64,000 nucleotides of DNA, from assembly GCA_964019425.1 (NCBI GenBank), contig OZ025787.1, positions 558,001-622,000 on the forward strand, read 5' to 3'. The DNA is from Flectonema sp. DT1601. Taxonomy: Eukaryota > Euglenozoa > Diplonemea > Diplonemida > Diplonemidae. Shown here piece by piece: positions 44,802 through 53,952 of the stretch; positions within the stretch are counted from its first letter, which is position 1, and every line of letters begins with the position of its first letter. The notes under the pieces were generated by a model, which searched no databases, was not told where the DNA came from, and saw nothing but the letters and a program-made list of their open reading frames with translations. A program made the translations under genes and the position numbers.

Positions 44802-46113
44802 CTCTTTTTCAAAATTGCCGAGGCGTTTTTCGTTTGTGAAGATCCACTGTCGCACATCTTCAGCTGGCTGAGATTGCGGTTTTCTCCAATCAAATAACTA
44901 AGAAGTTTATACCACAACACACAACACACACACACACACAGGTATACTTCCTTGCCAACAATTCAAAATTAGTGTTCTGTGAGAACCTACAAAACAGCAA
45001 TTAGAAGTTAAATGATCAAGAGGATACCATGAATACAAGTCATCTGTTTCAGTATCTCGATTATTTATTTTCAACCAAAAAACCATCCAATTCAATCAAA
45101 TTACAATAAGAAATCCAGTGAACTATCACTCTTTACGTTATACTAGTCAGTTTTTTTTTTTTAAAAAAAAAAAAAAATGACATCAGCCAATTGTTTTGTC
45201 ATCGTGATAAAGTACTAACGTTTGATGCAACGTTTCTTTTTTTTTCTTTTTCTTTTCTTGTATGTCACTAAACTGTTTATTTTAAATGTCAATCACATAT
45301 TGCACAGGGGTATCTACCAATTCTTGAGCAGCCGTGTATGACACTAGTACTTTCTCCTCAGTATCCGAAACGCCCCGTCTCTCATCAATCGGAAGACAGG
45401 AAGAGAGGAGGAGTTAGTATGATATTTGTTCATCAGCATGTTGTGTAGTTATCCGTCACTACGTATTGAAGCCCAGTCGTGTATGACACTGATACTGTGG
45501 GCCTTGCTGCCACTTTTAATATGCGAGTCTTTTTCTTCTAGCTGCATCTTGTCAACTTTCTTATTGTCTGACGCTACTTTAGTATTTAATAATCAGAGTG
45601 TCGATAGTAGTTGTCACTCACCGAGTAAATTAATGTTTTTGTTCCTTAGCACTTACTTGGTTATCAATTATAAGCGTTTTTACACTCGTGATACTTTTGT
45701 TATTTGCCTAGGCGGCTTGCTTAGGCTCCATATTGTACTATCTTATTTGGCTATTGCAAGTTAGCTTGCGAATAGCTTTATTGTTTTCTTTTACTTCTAT
45801 CAGTCAAGCCTCCTTGTTGAGAGTACAGCTGATATCAGTCAGTAGTAGTGACAGTGCGGCGCTATGGGACTCTCTCTTTGTTTGATTTCATTTATTTAAT
45901 TGTTTTATACTTTTAGTATAGAATCTAACCACTGGTTAATCTGTTGGTCTAACTGACAGCTCCTAACTGGTCCACAAGTTGTAAACTAAACCGTTCTATT
46001 ATTTCCATACCTCTTTTTATTCCATGTTTGTGTTTCTTTTTGTTGTCTTTGCGTGTTTGAATTGCAACCTTTTTTCTCTTTTTTTTTCAGTCTTCCCGTC
46101 TCTTTTTCCTTTC

Positions 46114-46146
<33 letters not shown>

Positions 46147-46858
46147 TTGTCAAAATACATGTACTTCAAGTACAGAATGGTTGTCGATTCAGTCTTACTT
46201 TTGCGTTTTGTTATAATTTTTGTGAAGCATTTCCATCTGGAAGCGCTACGCTACTATTTTATAGTAAGTGCCGTTATCAAAAATGCAAATGCGTTCTTTT
46301 TTTTTTTTTTTTTTTGAATTAAGTTTTTTCTGTCTTATATATCGGGTTATTTTGTTTGTTGTACTTACTCTCACATCATTATCTGTATATATTTCTTTTT
46401 CTTTTTTTTTGTCATTCGCGGGTTCTTTTTTTAGATTCTGTGTTTGTTTCTTAATCATTATTCACCCCCCTGCTTCCTGATGGAGAACCTGTCTCAGGCA
46501 GTGAACATTTATGGCAATGAGGGAATCAGTAATTTAGTGCGAGTCCACAGTATGTGACTGCGTGTCTCTATCTGCCTCGCTCTCTCATTCTCTCTAAATG
46601 TGAATATATTTTTTTTTTTTTTTCATTGCGAGCGACACTTTTGTCCCAAAAAAAGAAAAAGAAAGAGTACAAACGGCATTTTTTATTTGCTGATGTTCAC
46701 TTGTCTGAACCATTTATGTCGAAAACGCAAATTATTTTTCTCATTCAGGAAATGTAAAATGATTCAACTCAGACTTCAATAATGAATATGCCATGCATGA
46801 AATAAATGTATTGTACAGTTAGTTATTATTATGTAATAGAATATAACAGTACACAACT
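44025..46858 (+). other. Long intergenic region without a supported gene
   Basis: 2.8 kb with T-runs at 44770-44801 and 46120-46145, A-runs at 44450-44471, a short (CA)n at 44925-44940, and a partial direct repeat around CGTGTATGACACT (45334 and 45477). Open frames here are T-run artefacts or hydrophobic chance frames without good start context. The acceptor ATAACAG at 46849 lies 9 bases before the next ATG. Confidence 0.5.
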
Positions 46859-48559
46859 ATGGGGTTTAGCTTGATAAGGAAGAAAAAGAAAGATGTTGAC
46901 ACCGCAGACAAAGACCAGCCTGCTACTGCATCAACACCAACACCGCAACATCAACCTGAACTGGTGGAGTTTGACTTCGGAGGTCTACCTGCTAAGGTTA
47001 AGAGATATTATGTTTATAAAAATAAAGCTGAAAAGCTACACAGCGCTATGGGAATAGTTGACAAATGCGTAGCAGGCAGAGTCGACCCCAACGAACTATG
47101 GAGAAAGATAATAGCAACCAACGGAGAGCCCCCTCCTGATGACTGGCAGTTACCTGATATGTACAAACCAGAAATGTGTAGTATGAACCAAGTAGAAGCA
47201 GTTGAAAAGATAAGAGCGATGTACGCAGATGCTGGAAGGCCTCTGACGTCTGATGAAATCCAAAATGGGATGGAGGGCAGTGTTATGATAAAGTTTTTTT
47301 CATACGAAGCAGAAGTAAATAAATGGAAACTTAAACTTGATGAGATTCAGAGATCAGCTCCAGCTCAATCACAATCACAATCACAGGGATCTGGAACACC
47401 ACCGTTGGGGATGTCAGCTGCAAGTCCCACGAGGGGATCATTCACACCTGAGTCGAGAGCAGTAAGACCTAGACGAGTAACACCACCTCCTCTACGTCTT
47501 AGTGATATGGCTCGTGATGCAAGTGTTGCATCTGTTTCTAATGCAAAGACTCCACGTAGTACAAGAGGTTCAATGATTGGTGCTACTCCACTCTCTCGAA
47601 GTTTTTCAGATGCAACAGTTAAAGACAGACTCTCTCACTCCCATTCACCGCATTCTTTAATGCCTTCAATTGATAACGAGTCTCGACTAAAGCTACGCGA
47701 CCAAGTAAAGAAAGCTGAATTACAACGACAAGGTCTGCAACAACAAAATAAACAGCAATTTCAACTATCTGAAGAAGCGGCTACTCAAAGTAGAAAAGAT
47801 GAATTATCTTCACTTTATCAAGAAGTTCAGTTACTAAAGAGAACAGTTCAAGAACAAGTTGATGCTCACCAGCACCTAATTGACCTTCAAAGGGGACAGC
47901 AGGCATTCTTGAATGAATATTTAAAAAACGAAGATCGTGAAAGTGAAGAAATGACCCGCCATGCTCGTTATCTTCAACAACAATACGCTAATGTATTAGA
48001 TAGATGGCAATCATTTGGTGGAGGTCCTGGTAGATTGTCAGCTGATGGACAAAAACTGATTCCTGCGATGGCTCACACACCTGTACTTCCATCACCGAGA
48101 AGTAAAACTTTAGAAGTTTGGTTATCTAATTTAGGTCTTGAATCATACAGTGATATCTTTACTTATAATGAAATAGATTTCCAGAGTCTTGTCCTTCTAG
48201 ACGAGGATGACTTAGTTAGAATGGGTGTATCAGCACTGGGTCCTAGAAAGACTCTCATCCAGGCTATTTATCGTTTACAAAAAGACACTGATCGTCGACC
48301 AACAGTCAAAGCCGCATCTCCTATTACTGAGGGTCGTCTCAGTAAGTCATCATCTCCAAAACGCCAAGCTTCTCCTCGACGTAGTTTTAGTAAGAAAAAA
48401 CAACGATCAACTAAACAAGTGATCTCTCCATCTAATTGGGAAGTTCATGTTGACAGTCAGTCTGGAAATGTTTATTACTACAATACTGCTACTGGGGAAT
48501 CTAGATGGGAGTCTCCTGGAGCGAAGGATTTCTTATCAGAAATGACCGACATGCTCTGA
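46859..48559 (+). CDS. SAM and WW domain protein with coiled coil
   Basis: The 566-residue protein starts at ATG 46859 just after an ATAACAG acceptor-like site. The N-terminus MGFSLIRKKKK has Gly2 and a basic patch, so N-myristoylation and membrane contact are possible though the motif is not ideal. Residues 35-165 form a conserved-looking helical region of unknown kind. A Ser/Pro-rich linker follows, then a Gln/Glu-rich coiled coil (about 280-380). A SAM domain starts about residue 417 (LEVWLSNLGLESYSDIF ... LVRMGVSALGPRKTLIQAI). A WW domain closes the protein (NWEVHVDSQSGNVYYYNTAT with W and SRWESP). SAM plus WW suggests a scaffold that polymerises and binds proline-rich partners. No known orthologue recognised. 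Confidence 0.82.
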   Translation: MGFSLIRKKKKDVDTADKDQPATASTPTPQHQPELVEFDFGGLPAKVKRYYVYKNKAEKLHSAMGIVDKCVAGRVDPNELWRKIIATNGEPPPDDWQLPDMYKPEMCSMNQVEAVEKIRAMYADAGRPLTSDEIQNGMEGSVMIKFFSYEAEVNKWKLKLDEIQRSAPAQSQSQSQGSGTPPLGMSAASPTRGSFTPESRAVRPRRVTPPPLRLSDMARDASVASVSNAKTPRSTRGSMIGATPLSRSFSDATVKDRLSHSHSPHSLMPSIDNESRLKLRDQVKKAELQRQGLQQQNKQQFQLSEEAATQSRKDELSSLYQEVQLLKRTVQEQVDAHQHLIDLQRGQQAFLNEYLKNEDRESEEMTRHARYLQQQYANVLDRWQSFGGGPGRLSADGQKLIPAMAHTPVLPSPRSKTLEVWLSNLGLESYSDIFTYNEIDFQSLVLLDEDDLVRMGVSALGPRKTLIQAIYRLQKDTDRRPTVKAASPITEGRLSKSSSPKRQASPRRSFSKKKQRSTKQVISPSNWEVHVDSQSGNVYYYNTATGESRWESPGAKDFLSEMTDML

Positions 48560-49663
48560 GTTAATCAAGCCAATGTATTGAGTCTAGGTAGTATAGTGAT
48601 GGCTGTTATCACTAGTTGGTAATGTATATTACAATATTGCTACTCTGAAGTCGGTTAGTGAGTCTTCATCTTTTGTTATTAATGGAAGAAAACATTCATC
48701 GCCTCTTCCGCCCCCCTTTTTTTGTAATTTGTTTCAGGTTAGGTATTTAGACTATAAAATAGGTAAATGAAATTTTTTGCTGTTGCTTTTCTTCGTGCTC
48801 GATGTTCGAAGCATGTGGTTCCCCTCACACGTTTTTTGTGTTCATAAAGGGGTGACGTGCAAGAAGGAAAAAAGTATCTTTTTTCTTTGTGCCTACAAAC
48901 CCATTGTTCGGTAGAAAGAAGATTGCAGCAGTGTGACTTACCTGTTTTTCTTTATTATGATTTTGTATCGGTTGCGCACAAACAAAAGTGTGAGTGATAA
49001 AGCAAAAAGTGAAATTGATTATTTTTTTCCTCCAATCCCTCTTATTAGAAGTTACTTTAAGTTTGGTGTGTTGCAATTCTTTTTAACTCACAGAAGGTTG
49101 ATTATTATTAAAAAAAAGTGTTATTATCACTTCACTAAGAATACAATCATGAAAGGACCTGCTGAACCTCTCTATTCAAAGTTTACGTTAAGTTGGTACT
49201 TTACGACTCTCACTTCAAGGATTTCCCTTTGACACTCAACGTTGTGTCACTCTATTGGTTTAAGTGACTCTGTTTTGACTTACCAAAACACGAAGAAGTC
49301 TTCCTCGCTAGAGACAGATTTTTACACTTCTGGTTTTGTTTTCTTTTTCTATTTATATTCGTTTTAGTCGCCAAACGCGTGGACGACACTTAAACTTGTA
49401 TTCCCTATTCTGTTCAACAGTTACTTTTGTGAGTTCTGTTTATGAAATTCTATTAAACTCACTTTGTTCTGAATATGGAAGAGGCAACAATAGTTGTTTT
49501 ATTTTTTTAGTTATAGTTCCCTTGCTTTTTGTTGCCTTTTCCCCCCCTTCCTCACATCCTCGTTGTATCCCTTTTTTGCTTATATTAGTAATCTGTATAG
49601 TCTTAAAAGAGATATGGTCATTAGTTTTTATATAATTAATCTCATAGCATAGCCAACGCGAAT
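48560..49663 (+). other. Intergenic region carrying a dispersed repeat
   Basis: AT-rich; holds the second copy of the dispersed repeat at 48889-49020. No supported gene. An acceptor-like AATCTCATAG at 49639-49648 precedes the TBC gene. Confidence 0.5.
48889..49020 (+). repeat. Dispersed ~131-bp repeat, copy 2 (intergenic)
   Basis: Same-orientation match to 16487-16617 (see that entry). Here it lies between the SAM/WW gene and the TBC gene. Block conservation with scattered substitutions suggests an old family rather than a recent duplication. Flanking sequences of the two copies are unrelated apart from being T-rich. Confidence 0.8.
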
Positions 49664-51055
49664 ATGACAGCTGCGTTGGATATGTGCAGACAAGAAGAAA
49701 AGATTCTCAGTCATCTTAGAGGAAGTAATGGTGCTGTTCCTGAAGACTTATTCAACAGGTACGTGTCAGGTATCGAAGAGCAAATTGCGAGAAGTCGGAG
49801 ATTTCGAGAGACATATGGATCACAGCAGAGAGAACGATCAACAGCAACTAGCAGTTTTGAAAATAATTATGCCATCAGACTAAAGAAACTATATCAAACA
49901 TACGCTCCAGAGAAAGTAACCAGCATACCAGTAATGTTAGAAACCTTCTCTGGAAGGGAAAAATATCTAATCGATAGACTTGTTAATCAATATGGTCCAG
50001 AACCTGAAGATGATGAAGTGTGCTCTCCTATTAGATACCGACAACCAGTTACAGACAACACTGCTAACCGTGACTGCTATGGGTTTGTTACTGATGACGT
50101 CATTCACAATAAAGTAACTCTACATTATACCGACACTGAAAATAATGATAACAGACGTAAACAACAGTGGCCAACTCTTCTATGTGACAAAAATTATAAA
50201 CATCATTACACAACTACTCTCAACCAGTTCAATTCCCTATCAGGACAGCCTCACTCTTCAACTACCGCCATAAACAAAGACATTCAACGAACATTTCCTG
50301 ATTGTATTCATTATGAAAAAGATGGTTCTGGTGTTGCTGATTTAGTGAAGTGTCTTAATTTGGTTTCAATTAGTATTGAAGATGGATATTGTCAAGGAAT
50401 GAATTTTATAACTGGTCTTTTATTGTTGTTATTAGACGTTGAGGAAACGTTTGCTGCCGTTCACGCCATAGCAACAAACGAAAGATATAATTTAGGTTAT
50501 TATAGTGTAAAAATGGCTAACTGTACGCTTGATCAAAAGGTTTTGACTAATCTTGTTCAGAAGAAGTTTCCTGAGGTGATGTCTAGATTAGAATGTCTCT
50601 GTGTAAGCTTATCAGATTTATTTATAAAATGGTTTCTTACAATTTTCATCGATTGCTTTCCATTACAAACTGTACTCCGATTGTGGGATGTTTACTTTGA
50701 AGTTGGATTGCCGTTTATCTTTTCATTCATTCTTTCATTCGTTGATGAACACCAATCAGACTTAATAGCCGCTGAGGATCTCAGTTCTGTTATTATTCTT
50801 GTGAGAGAGAGGGCATTGGAGTTAGTTGACGTTGAACTTCTTATAAATAAAGCAAAATCGACTCACAGTCTATCTCTGTCTGATTTAAAGTCACTTCGTC
50901 AAGACTCTCTCGCACAGCAACAGCAAGAAGAAGCAGAGATTGCTCAGCGACGGGAAGCTCTTCGGAAGAAGAGGGAGGCTGCTGCGACAGTGAAACCAGT
51001 AGCATCTCCTGGTAGCAAATTGAAAGGGTTCTTAAAATTTAATAAGAAAAAATAA
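49664..51055 (+). CDS. TBC-domain Rab GTPase-activating protein
   Basis: The 463-residue protein starts at ATG 49664. The TBC domain covers about residues 165-380 and keeps both catalytic fingers: NKDIQRTFPD with the Arg finger (Arg209) and DGYCQGMNFI with the Gln finger (Gln244). Later family motifs are also present (SLSDLFIKWFLTIF and LRLWDVYFEVG), so it should be an active Rab-GAP that switches off a Rab on a trafficking membrane. The C-terminus is a charged helix (QQQQEEAEIAQRREALRKKREAA) ending in a lysine-rich tail. It sits in a region with other trafficking and surface genes but shows no operon-like link. The target Rab cannot be told. No intron. Confidence 0.93.
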   Translation: MTAALDMCRQEEKILSHLRGSNGAVPEDLFNRYVSGIEEQIARSRRFRETYGSQQRERSTATSSFENNYAIRLKKLYQTYAPEKVTSIPVMLETFSGREKYLIDRLVNQYGPEPEDDEVCSPIRYRQPVTDNTANRDCYGFVTDDVIHNKVTLHYTDTENNDNRRKQQWPTLLCDKNYKHHYTTTLNQFNSLSGQPHSSTTAINKDIQRTFPDCIHYEKDGSGVADLVKCLNLVSISIEDGYCQGMNFITGLLLLLLDVEETFAAVHAIATNERYNLGYYSVKMANCTLDQKVLTNLVQKKFPEVMSRLECLCVSLSDLFIKWFLTIFIDCFPLQTVLRLWDVYFEVGLPFIFSFILSFVDEHQSDLIAAEDLSSVIILVRERALELVDVELLINKAKSTHSLSLSDLKSLRQDSLAQQQQEEAEIAQRREALRKKREAAATVKPVASPGSKLKGFLKFNKKK

Positions 51056-51529
51056 GATTTCTTTTGATAAGCTCCGCTTACTCAACTTTACTGACTCGAT
51101 AGCTGACAATGCTTAACCCTTTCCATATATATATTGATATCTTTCAAGGATGGTATCTTTCTGTATTTAATAACCTACTTCATTACCCCACCCTCTGATA
51201 AGTAATCAGTTAAGGGAGAAGAAGGAAACTTTATAAAATTATTCAGCTTATTTGTATTATACGTTTGTTGTTCTATTTTCGTTAGTCAGATGGATTCTGT
51301 GAGTCTGTTAACGTCAAGAACAACTCTTGATCTTAGAACGACACGTGCTCGTGTTATATAATCGATTCTTTTTGCAGTATTGGTTGGAATTTTTTGTAGC
51401 CGAAAATAATTAATCTTCTTCATTGAAATTCTTTTCGCTGTGATAATCTAATGTATTCGATTCGATTTCTTGTAATTTATATATGTGAGATGAACAACTT
51501 TATCATCATCACTTCATCAGACACATAAT
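51056..51529 (+). other. Intergenic region
   Basis: AT-rich spacer without long homopolymers and with no gene seen. The acceptor-like ATCACTTCATCAG at 51508-51520 lies 9 bases before the next ATG. Confidence 0.5.
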
Positions 51530-52246
51530 ATGATGCGTAACATACGGTGTATTACCTTAGACGTTCTGGGTACATTGATAGACGTATCTGAGACCGTTTC
51601 ACAAACTTATTCCGAAGGTGCGAAATGGGCAGGAATTGAGGTAGACGGCAATCGATTAGAAGCGGAGTTCGCAACAGCATTCAGAAAACATATGAATTTA
51701 TATCCTGGATTTGAGGGAGGTGCGAAGGATTGGTGGAGACGAACTGTAAGAGAAACTTTTCAAAATGGTGGTGTCGTAGTAGACAATGAAGAATTTGAAA
51801 TAATATACAGAAGGATATATCAGCGATATGCTATGAAAGATGCTTATTTTGTTCACAATGATGTATTCACATTTATTGATTGGTGTACGTCGAAGGGAAT
51901 CCCATTGGGAATTGTAAGTAACTGTTCCAGTCGAGTTCCAGATGACACTTTACCCCAGACTGGCTTATCTGAGTATTTTCGCTTTTTTACGGTTGCTGGT
52001 GAAGTCGGAGTCAATAAGCCTGATCCTAAAATTTACCACTCAGCATTCTTATCTGCTACTCGTTGGGTTCCTGGATGCAAACCTGAAAATATTCTCCACA
52101 TCGGAGACAACATAAAGACGGATTTTGATGGAGCGCAGGCTTACGGATTTAACGCTTTGTATCTTGATAGGTCTGAAAACTTTAAATCTGATAATAAATA
52201 TCATATTAACTCTTTGATGGATGCTATTCCTTTAATTGAGGTTTAG
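51530..52246 (+). CDS. HAD-superfamily hydrolase, HDHD3-like
   Basis: The 238-residue protein starts at ATG 51530; a second ATG follows immediately at 51533. Motif I is TLDVLGTLIDV: the nucleophile Asp11 is present but the usual D+2 acid is Leu, as position +2 is also non-Asp in HDHD3 and haloacid dehalogenases. Motif II is IVSNCSSR, motif III has the Lys in VGVNKPDPKIYH, and motif IV is HIGDNIKTDFDGA. A C1-type helical cap lies between motifs I and II, with a DWWRRTV signature shared with HDHD3. The length matches HDHD3 (about 250). A cytosolic hydrolase of unknown substrate; without the D+2 general acid it is unlikely to be an efficient phosphatase. Confidence 0.88.
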   Translation: MMRNIRCITLDVLGTLIDVSETVSQTYSEGAKWAGIEVDGNRLEAEFATAFRKHMNLYPGFEGGAKDWWRRTVRETFQNGGVVVDNEEFEIIYRRIYQRYAMKDAYFVHNDVFTFIDWCTSKGIPLGIVSNCSSRVPDDTLPQTGLSEYFRFFTVAGEVGVNKPDPKIYHSAFLSATRWVPGCKPENILHIGDNIKTDFDGAQAYGFNALYLDRSENFKSDNKYHINSLMDAIPLIEV

Positions 52247-52371
52247 ACTTCTTAAGTTTCGTAGATGACTTGTTTTCTAACTCTAACTTGTTGGGATGAT
52301 AGTTTTAATGATTTGTAACATTCTTGAGTCATCTCATCTTTTACCATAACAGATCCTCACATATAAAAAAA

Positions 52372-53565
52372 ATGGCAGCGAGAGGAGCCCGCAGGGGGTT
52401 TGCAGCACTGGTAGGTACCTACACTGGGTGTGGAGTATTAGAGGGGTTTGCTGATGTTCAAAAACATGACAGGGTTTCTTACAGTACTGGTTACTCATCT
52501 ATGGATGACTACCCAGACCTTACTGGATGCCACAGTTATGCTGCAAGAGTGCTTTCTCCACAGGTGTGGCAAGTCTGTTGGAAAATGACATCATCCGGAG
52601 GTCAGAGTTTCAAAGATTTGATACAACCAGCTGTTGACTGTCCCAGCAATCCAAACTCTCCTTCAATTGGATGTTATATGGGTGATGAACAGGGGTATAT
52701 AACTTTCGCTAATTTCATTCACGAGGTAATAAAAATCAGACACCCTGGCTGGGATACCAACAATAGAGCAACTGTTTCCCTTCAACCTGAACTATTGAAA
52801 ATCGATCCTTTACCTGATGACTATGTCGTCGCGTGTAGAATTCGAGGATGTAGAAACTTCTGTGGATATAGATTTGCTCCAACCATTAGAAGAGGTGAAA
52901 GAAGAGAAGTTGAAACTTTAGTAAAGTTAATATGTCAGAATATCCCTGGGGTATTTAGAGGACAATATCAATCAGTTGATAACATGAATCCAATGGAACG
53001 GGAAGACCTTCAGTCAGCTGGACTTTTATTTTCAAAACCACAATCACCAGAACTCATATCATCAGGATTCTCAAGAGACTGGCCTGACGGTCGAGGGCTG
53101 TACAAAAGTGCTGATCAAGAACTTATGTTTTGGGTAAATGAAAGCGACCATTTAAAAATTATCAGTCAAATCAGAGGCGGAGACATGAAACGATGCTTCA
53201 ACAAGTACGCTGTCGCGTGTACCAATATAGAATATCAGTCTCGTAGAAATGGAAAATTCTTTAGTCATGATTCAACAATGGGGTATCTCGGTCCATCCTT
53301 AGCCAATATCGGAACTGCAATGAGAGCATCATTACAGGTGAAGTTACCACTCATCGCAAAACATCCAAAACTACCTGAATACTTAGAGAAACATAAAATA
53401 GCTTCAACTCCCCTCAACGCTCCTGGCGGCATCATTGAGCTCTCAAACAGTGAGAGACTCACAACGGAAACTCAACTAATCAATAATTTAGTTAGTTGTA
53501 CTCAACAGTTAATCGCCTTTGAAAGAGTACTCGAAGAAGGCAAGAGTATAAAATATTTAAAATAA
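52372..53565 (+). CDS. Phosphagen (guanidino) kinase homologue, probable pseudoenzyme
   Basis: The 397-residue protein starts at ATG 52372, after an A-run; the open frame upstream has no ATG. The fold is clearly the arginine/creatine kinase family: IGCYMGDEQGY (N-domain end), CRIRGCRNFCGY (the ATP-binding Arg cluster 'SRVR.GR..'), ERREVE, DWPDGRGLY, VNESDHLKIIS, GGDMKRCFNKY, NIGTAMRAS and GGIIELSN. Several catalytic positions differ. The reactive Cys of 'CP.N.GT' aligns to Ser309, in a segment that reads PSLANIGT. The second Glu of 'NEED' is Ser258. The specificity loop before GGI lacks the usual Arg and Glu and is about four residues shorter. Real enzymes use ATP to phosphorylate arginine or creatine as an energy store. 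This one is probably weak, altered or catalytically dead, perhaps regulatory. Confidence 0.88.
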   Translation: MAARGARRGFAALVGTYTGCGVLEGFADVQKHDRVSYSTGYSSMDDYPDLTGCHSYAARVLSPQVWQVCWKMTSSGGQSFKDLIQPAVDCPSNPNSPSIGCYMGDEQGYITFANFIHEVIKIRHPGWDTNNRATVSLQPELLKIDPLPDDYVVACRIRGCRNFCGYRFAPTIRRGERREVETLVKLICQNIPGVFRGQYQSVDNMNPMEREDLQSAGLLFSKPQSPELISSGFSRDWPDGRGLYKSADQELMFWVNESDHLKIISQIRGGDMKRCFNKYAVACTNIEYQSRRNGKFFSHDSTMGYLGPSLANIGTAMRASLQVKLPLIAKHPKLPEYLEKHKIASTPLNAPGGIIELSNSERLTTETQLINNLVSCTQQLIAFERVLEEGKSIKYLK

Positions 53566-53952
53566 AACCTACGAAGTGACATATTAGATGCACTCTTCGG
53601 ATCAAGAAAGTTGGTGTGAACTCTGACGATCACCACGGGACCTGTTTACTGCACACAGTACTTATTCAAAAAAAAAAAAAAATAAAAAAACGAAGAATCC
53701 CACATGGTACCAAGTGTTATCCATCACATGAGTTGAGGAGCGACATTTTTTATTATTATTATTAGAAAATTGTAATTTCTCTTTGTTCTTCCTAAAGAAA
53801 CATTAAAAATGGAGGAATGAGAAAAAATCGAACAACTATTTTTATTAAAGTCCAAAAAAAAATAAAATACGCACACAATTTTTTCTCAACACTAAAAAAC
53901 AGTTTTCATAACAACAAAACCAAATGTGAATATCCAAAAACTGATGTACTGA
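53566..53952 (+). other. Intergenic region
   Basis: AT-rich with an A-run at 53669. An acceptor-like ACTAAAAAACAG at 53890-53901 lies about 50 bases ahead of the channel gene's ATG. No gene seen. Confidence 0.5.

Noticed and set aside
44247-46782. Several 60-110-residue frames, one hydrophobic (45426-45764)
   Set aside because: Start codons are weak or non-ATG, composition follows T-runs, and no family or splice pattern supports them.
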